This document shows positions 62,829 through 64,000 of a stretch of DNA of 64,000 nt, piece by piece. Origin of the DNA: Aphanothece hegewaldii CCALA 016 (GTDB lineage Bacteria; Cyanobacteriota; Cyanobacteriia; Cyanobacteriales; Microcystaceae); assembly GCF_003007785.1 (NCBI RefSeq), contig NZ_PXOH01000012.1, positions 62,001-126,000 of the forward strand. Reading direction: 5' to 3'. The notes beneath the pieces were generated by a model that saw nothing but the letters and a program-made list of their open reading frames with translations, ran no database searches and was not told the DNA's origin. The first letter of the stretch is position 1, and every line of letters begins with the position of its first letter. Made by a program: the position numbers and the translations under genes.

Positions 62829-64000
62829 TTAGTCAAGGTCAGGCATAGATAATACTGGCTCTGACTCACGGTCAATTCCTTTCTCAAAACCAGCAGAAGC
62901 AGCCCGCGCACGTCCTGCGTGCCAAAGGTGTCCGATGAGGAAGAAGAAAGCAAGAGTAAAGTGAGAAGTTGCTAACCAAGCGCGAGGTGATACATAGTTG
63001 AAAGAGTTAACATCGGTAATAACTCCACCCACAGAGTTTAGAGAACCTAAAGGAGCGTGGGTCATGTATTCAGCAGCGCGGCGAACTTGCCAGGGTTGAA
63101 CGTCATTTCTGATTTTGTCGAGGTCTAAACCGTTAGGACCACGTAGCGGCTCTAACCAAGGACCCCGGAAATCCCAGAAACGCATTGTTTCACCACCAAA
63201 GATGATTTCACCTGTGGGGGAACGCATTAAATATTTACCTAAACCTGTGGGGCCTTGTGCAGAAGCAACGTTAGCACCCATCCGTTGGTCACGAACGAGG
63301 AAGGTAAAAGCTTGAGATTGGGAAGCTTCCATACCAGTAGGTCCATAGAACTCACTGGGGTAAGCGGTGTTGTTGAACCAAACGAAGACGGAAGCAATAA
63401 AGCCCATCATCGACAAAGCACCTAAACTGTAGGAGAGATAAGCCTCACCAGACCAGATTAAAGCACGACGCGCCCAAGCAAAAGGCTTAGTTAAGATGTG
63501 CCAGATACCGCCAGCGATTAGGATTAAACCAACCCAAATATGACCACCAATGATATCTTCCATGTTGTTAACGCTAATAATCCAGCCTTCGCCACCGAAG
63601 GGAGCTTTTAGCAGATAACCAAAGATAGTTGCAGGGTTCAAAGTTGGATTAGTGATTACCCTTACATCACCGCCACCTGGAGCCCAAGTATCATAGACAC
63701 CACCGAAGAACATCGCCTTAAAGACCAACAGCAGCGCACCGCATCCTAAAAGAATGAGGTGATAACCGATGATATTGGTCATTTGGTTTTTGTCTTTCCA
63801 GTCGTAGCCAAAGAAATTGGAATACTCTTCTAAGATTTCGGGGCCACGTAGCGCGTGATAGATGCCACCAAAACCGAGAACAGCCGAAGAAATGAGGTGT
63901 AAAACACCAACGACGAAAAAGGGGAAGGTATCAATTACTTCACCACTAGGGCCAACACCCCATCCAAGGGTAGCAATGTGAGGAAGTAAGATTAAACCTT
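62829..64000 (-). CDS. psbC: Photosystem II CP43 protein, 5' partial
   Basis: The frame is open to the window edge (about 390 residues visible of roughly 460-470); upstream codons read [30 protein letters not shown], so the ATG at 63782 is internal. CP43 binds antenna chlorophylls and ligates the Mn cluster: [14 protein letters not shown] carries the conserved Glu (Mn ligand) and Arg (R357). [12 protein letters not shown] and [13 protein letters not shown] are core helices. psbD is expected just outside, usually overlapping psbC. Confidence 0.97.
   Translation of the reverse strand, partial: GLILLPHIATLGWGVGPSGEVIDTFPFFVVGVLHLISSAVLGFGGIYHALRGPEILEEYSNFFGYDWKDKNQMTNIIGYHLILLGCGALLLVFKAMFFGGVYDTWAPGGGDVRVITNPTLNPATIFGYLLKAPFGGEGWIISVNNMEDIIGGHIWVGLILIAGGIWHILTKPFAWARRALIWSGEAYLSYSLGALSMMGFIASVFVWFNNTAYPSEFYGPTGMEASQSQAFTFLVRDQRMGANVASAQGPTGLGKYLMRSPTGEIIFGGETMRFWDFRGPWLEPLRGPNGLDLDKIRNDVQPWQVRRAAEYMTHAPLGSLNSVGGVITDVNSFNYVSPRAWLATSHFTLAFFFLIGHLWHAGRARAASAGFEKGIDRESEPVLSMPDLD

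Noticed and set aside
62829-63782. psbC as a 317-residue protein starting at ATG 63782
   Set aside because: The frame is open upstream through conserved CP43 sequence to the window edge, so this ATG is internal.
1-64000. CRISPR array or cas genes
   Set aside because: No regularly spaced direct repeats and no Cas-like protein were seen.

Overview
The window is a stretch of chromosome from an AT-rich oxygenic cyanobacterium. The evidence is the photosystem genes (psbC/CP43, psb28, psaE, two psaK, ycf3), a DnaE polymerase gene split by a cyanobacterial-type split intein, many HIP1-like GCGATCGC octamers, and typical cyanobacterial families (DUF1816, DUF1517, DUF6391, Uma2, PEP-CTERM). An order such as Chroococcales is plausible, but genus cannot be fixed from this sequence alone.

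Layout. 1-10 kb: a partial Rpn-type gene, an AmpG-like transporter, cutA with a pentapeptide-repeat protein, an HTH protein, carA, a STAS protein that appears to start at ATT, then mrnC, rlmB, DUF1816, a small membrane protein and a glycosyltransferase. 10-15 kb: two psaK genes flanking trpF, a decayed TnpB element, tRNA-Ser(GCU) and the N-terminal half of split dnaE. 15-28 kb: a DUF4365/HicA-like pair, a CPBP protease, a hydroxylase-SDR fusion, a glucolipid synthase-like GT2, ycf3, gatC, a graveyard of IS4 and IS701 fragments, prolyl aminopeptidase, a large Calx-beta/discoidin/RTX protein, a GST and rsmE. 28-40 kb: psaE-mutM, a Uma2 gene split by a 336-bp TnpB-derived element, tldD, a PEP-CTERM protein, DUF1517, an RNase II/R and a DUF6883/DUF4926 pair. 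40-48 kb: a carbohydrate cluster (debranching-type glucosidase, two GT4 enzymes, glycogen phosphorylase). 48-55 kb: tRNA-Val, an orphan TnpB 3' end, trxA and the str operon (rpsL-rpsG-fusA-tuf-rpsJ). 55-64 kb: a tRNA-Arg(CCU) gene interrupted by a 257-nt group I intron, an RNase H-like protein, a methyltransferase, a dehydrogenase, two nearly identical tandem Uma2 genes, moaB with a tiny membrane-protein gene, psb28 and the 5'-truncated psbC.

The most notable signals are the intron-split tRNA-Arg; three transposase-less TnpB (IS200/IS605-type) 3' ends that keep the terminal region from which omega RNAs are normally made, one of them with a base-precise insertion junction; the candidate ATT start codon; two small two-gene cassettes that resemble toxin-antitoxin or defence modules; and nested palindromic repeats. 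Functions are assigned from motifs read by eye; no database search was run.
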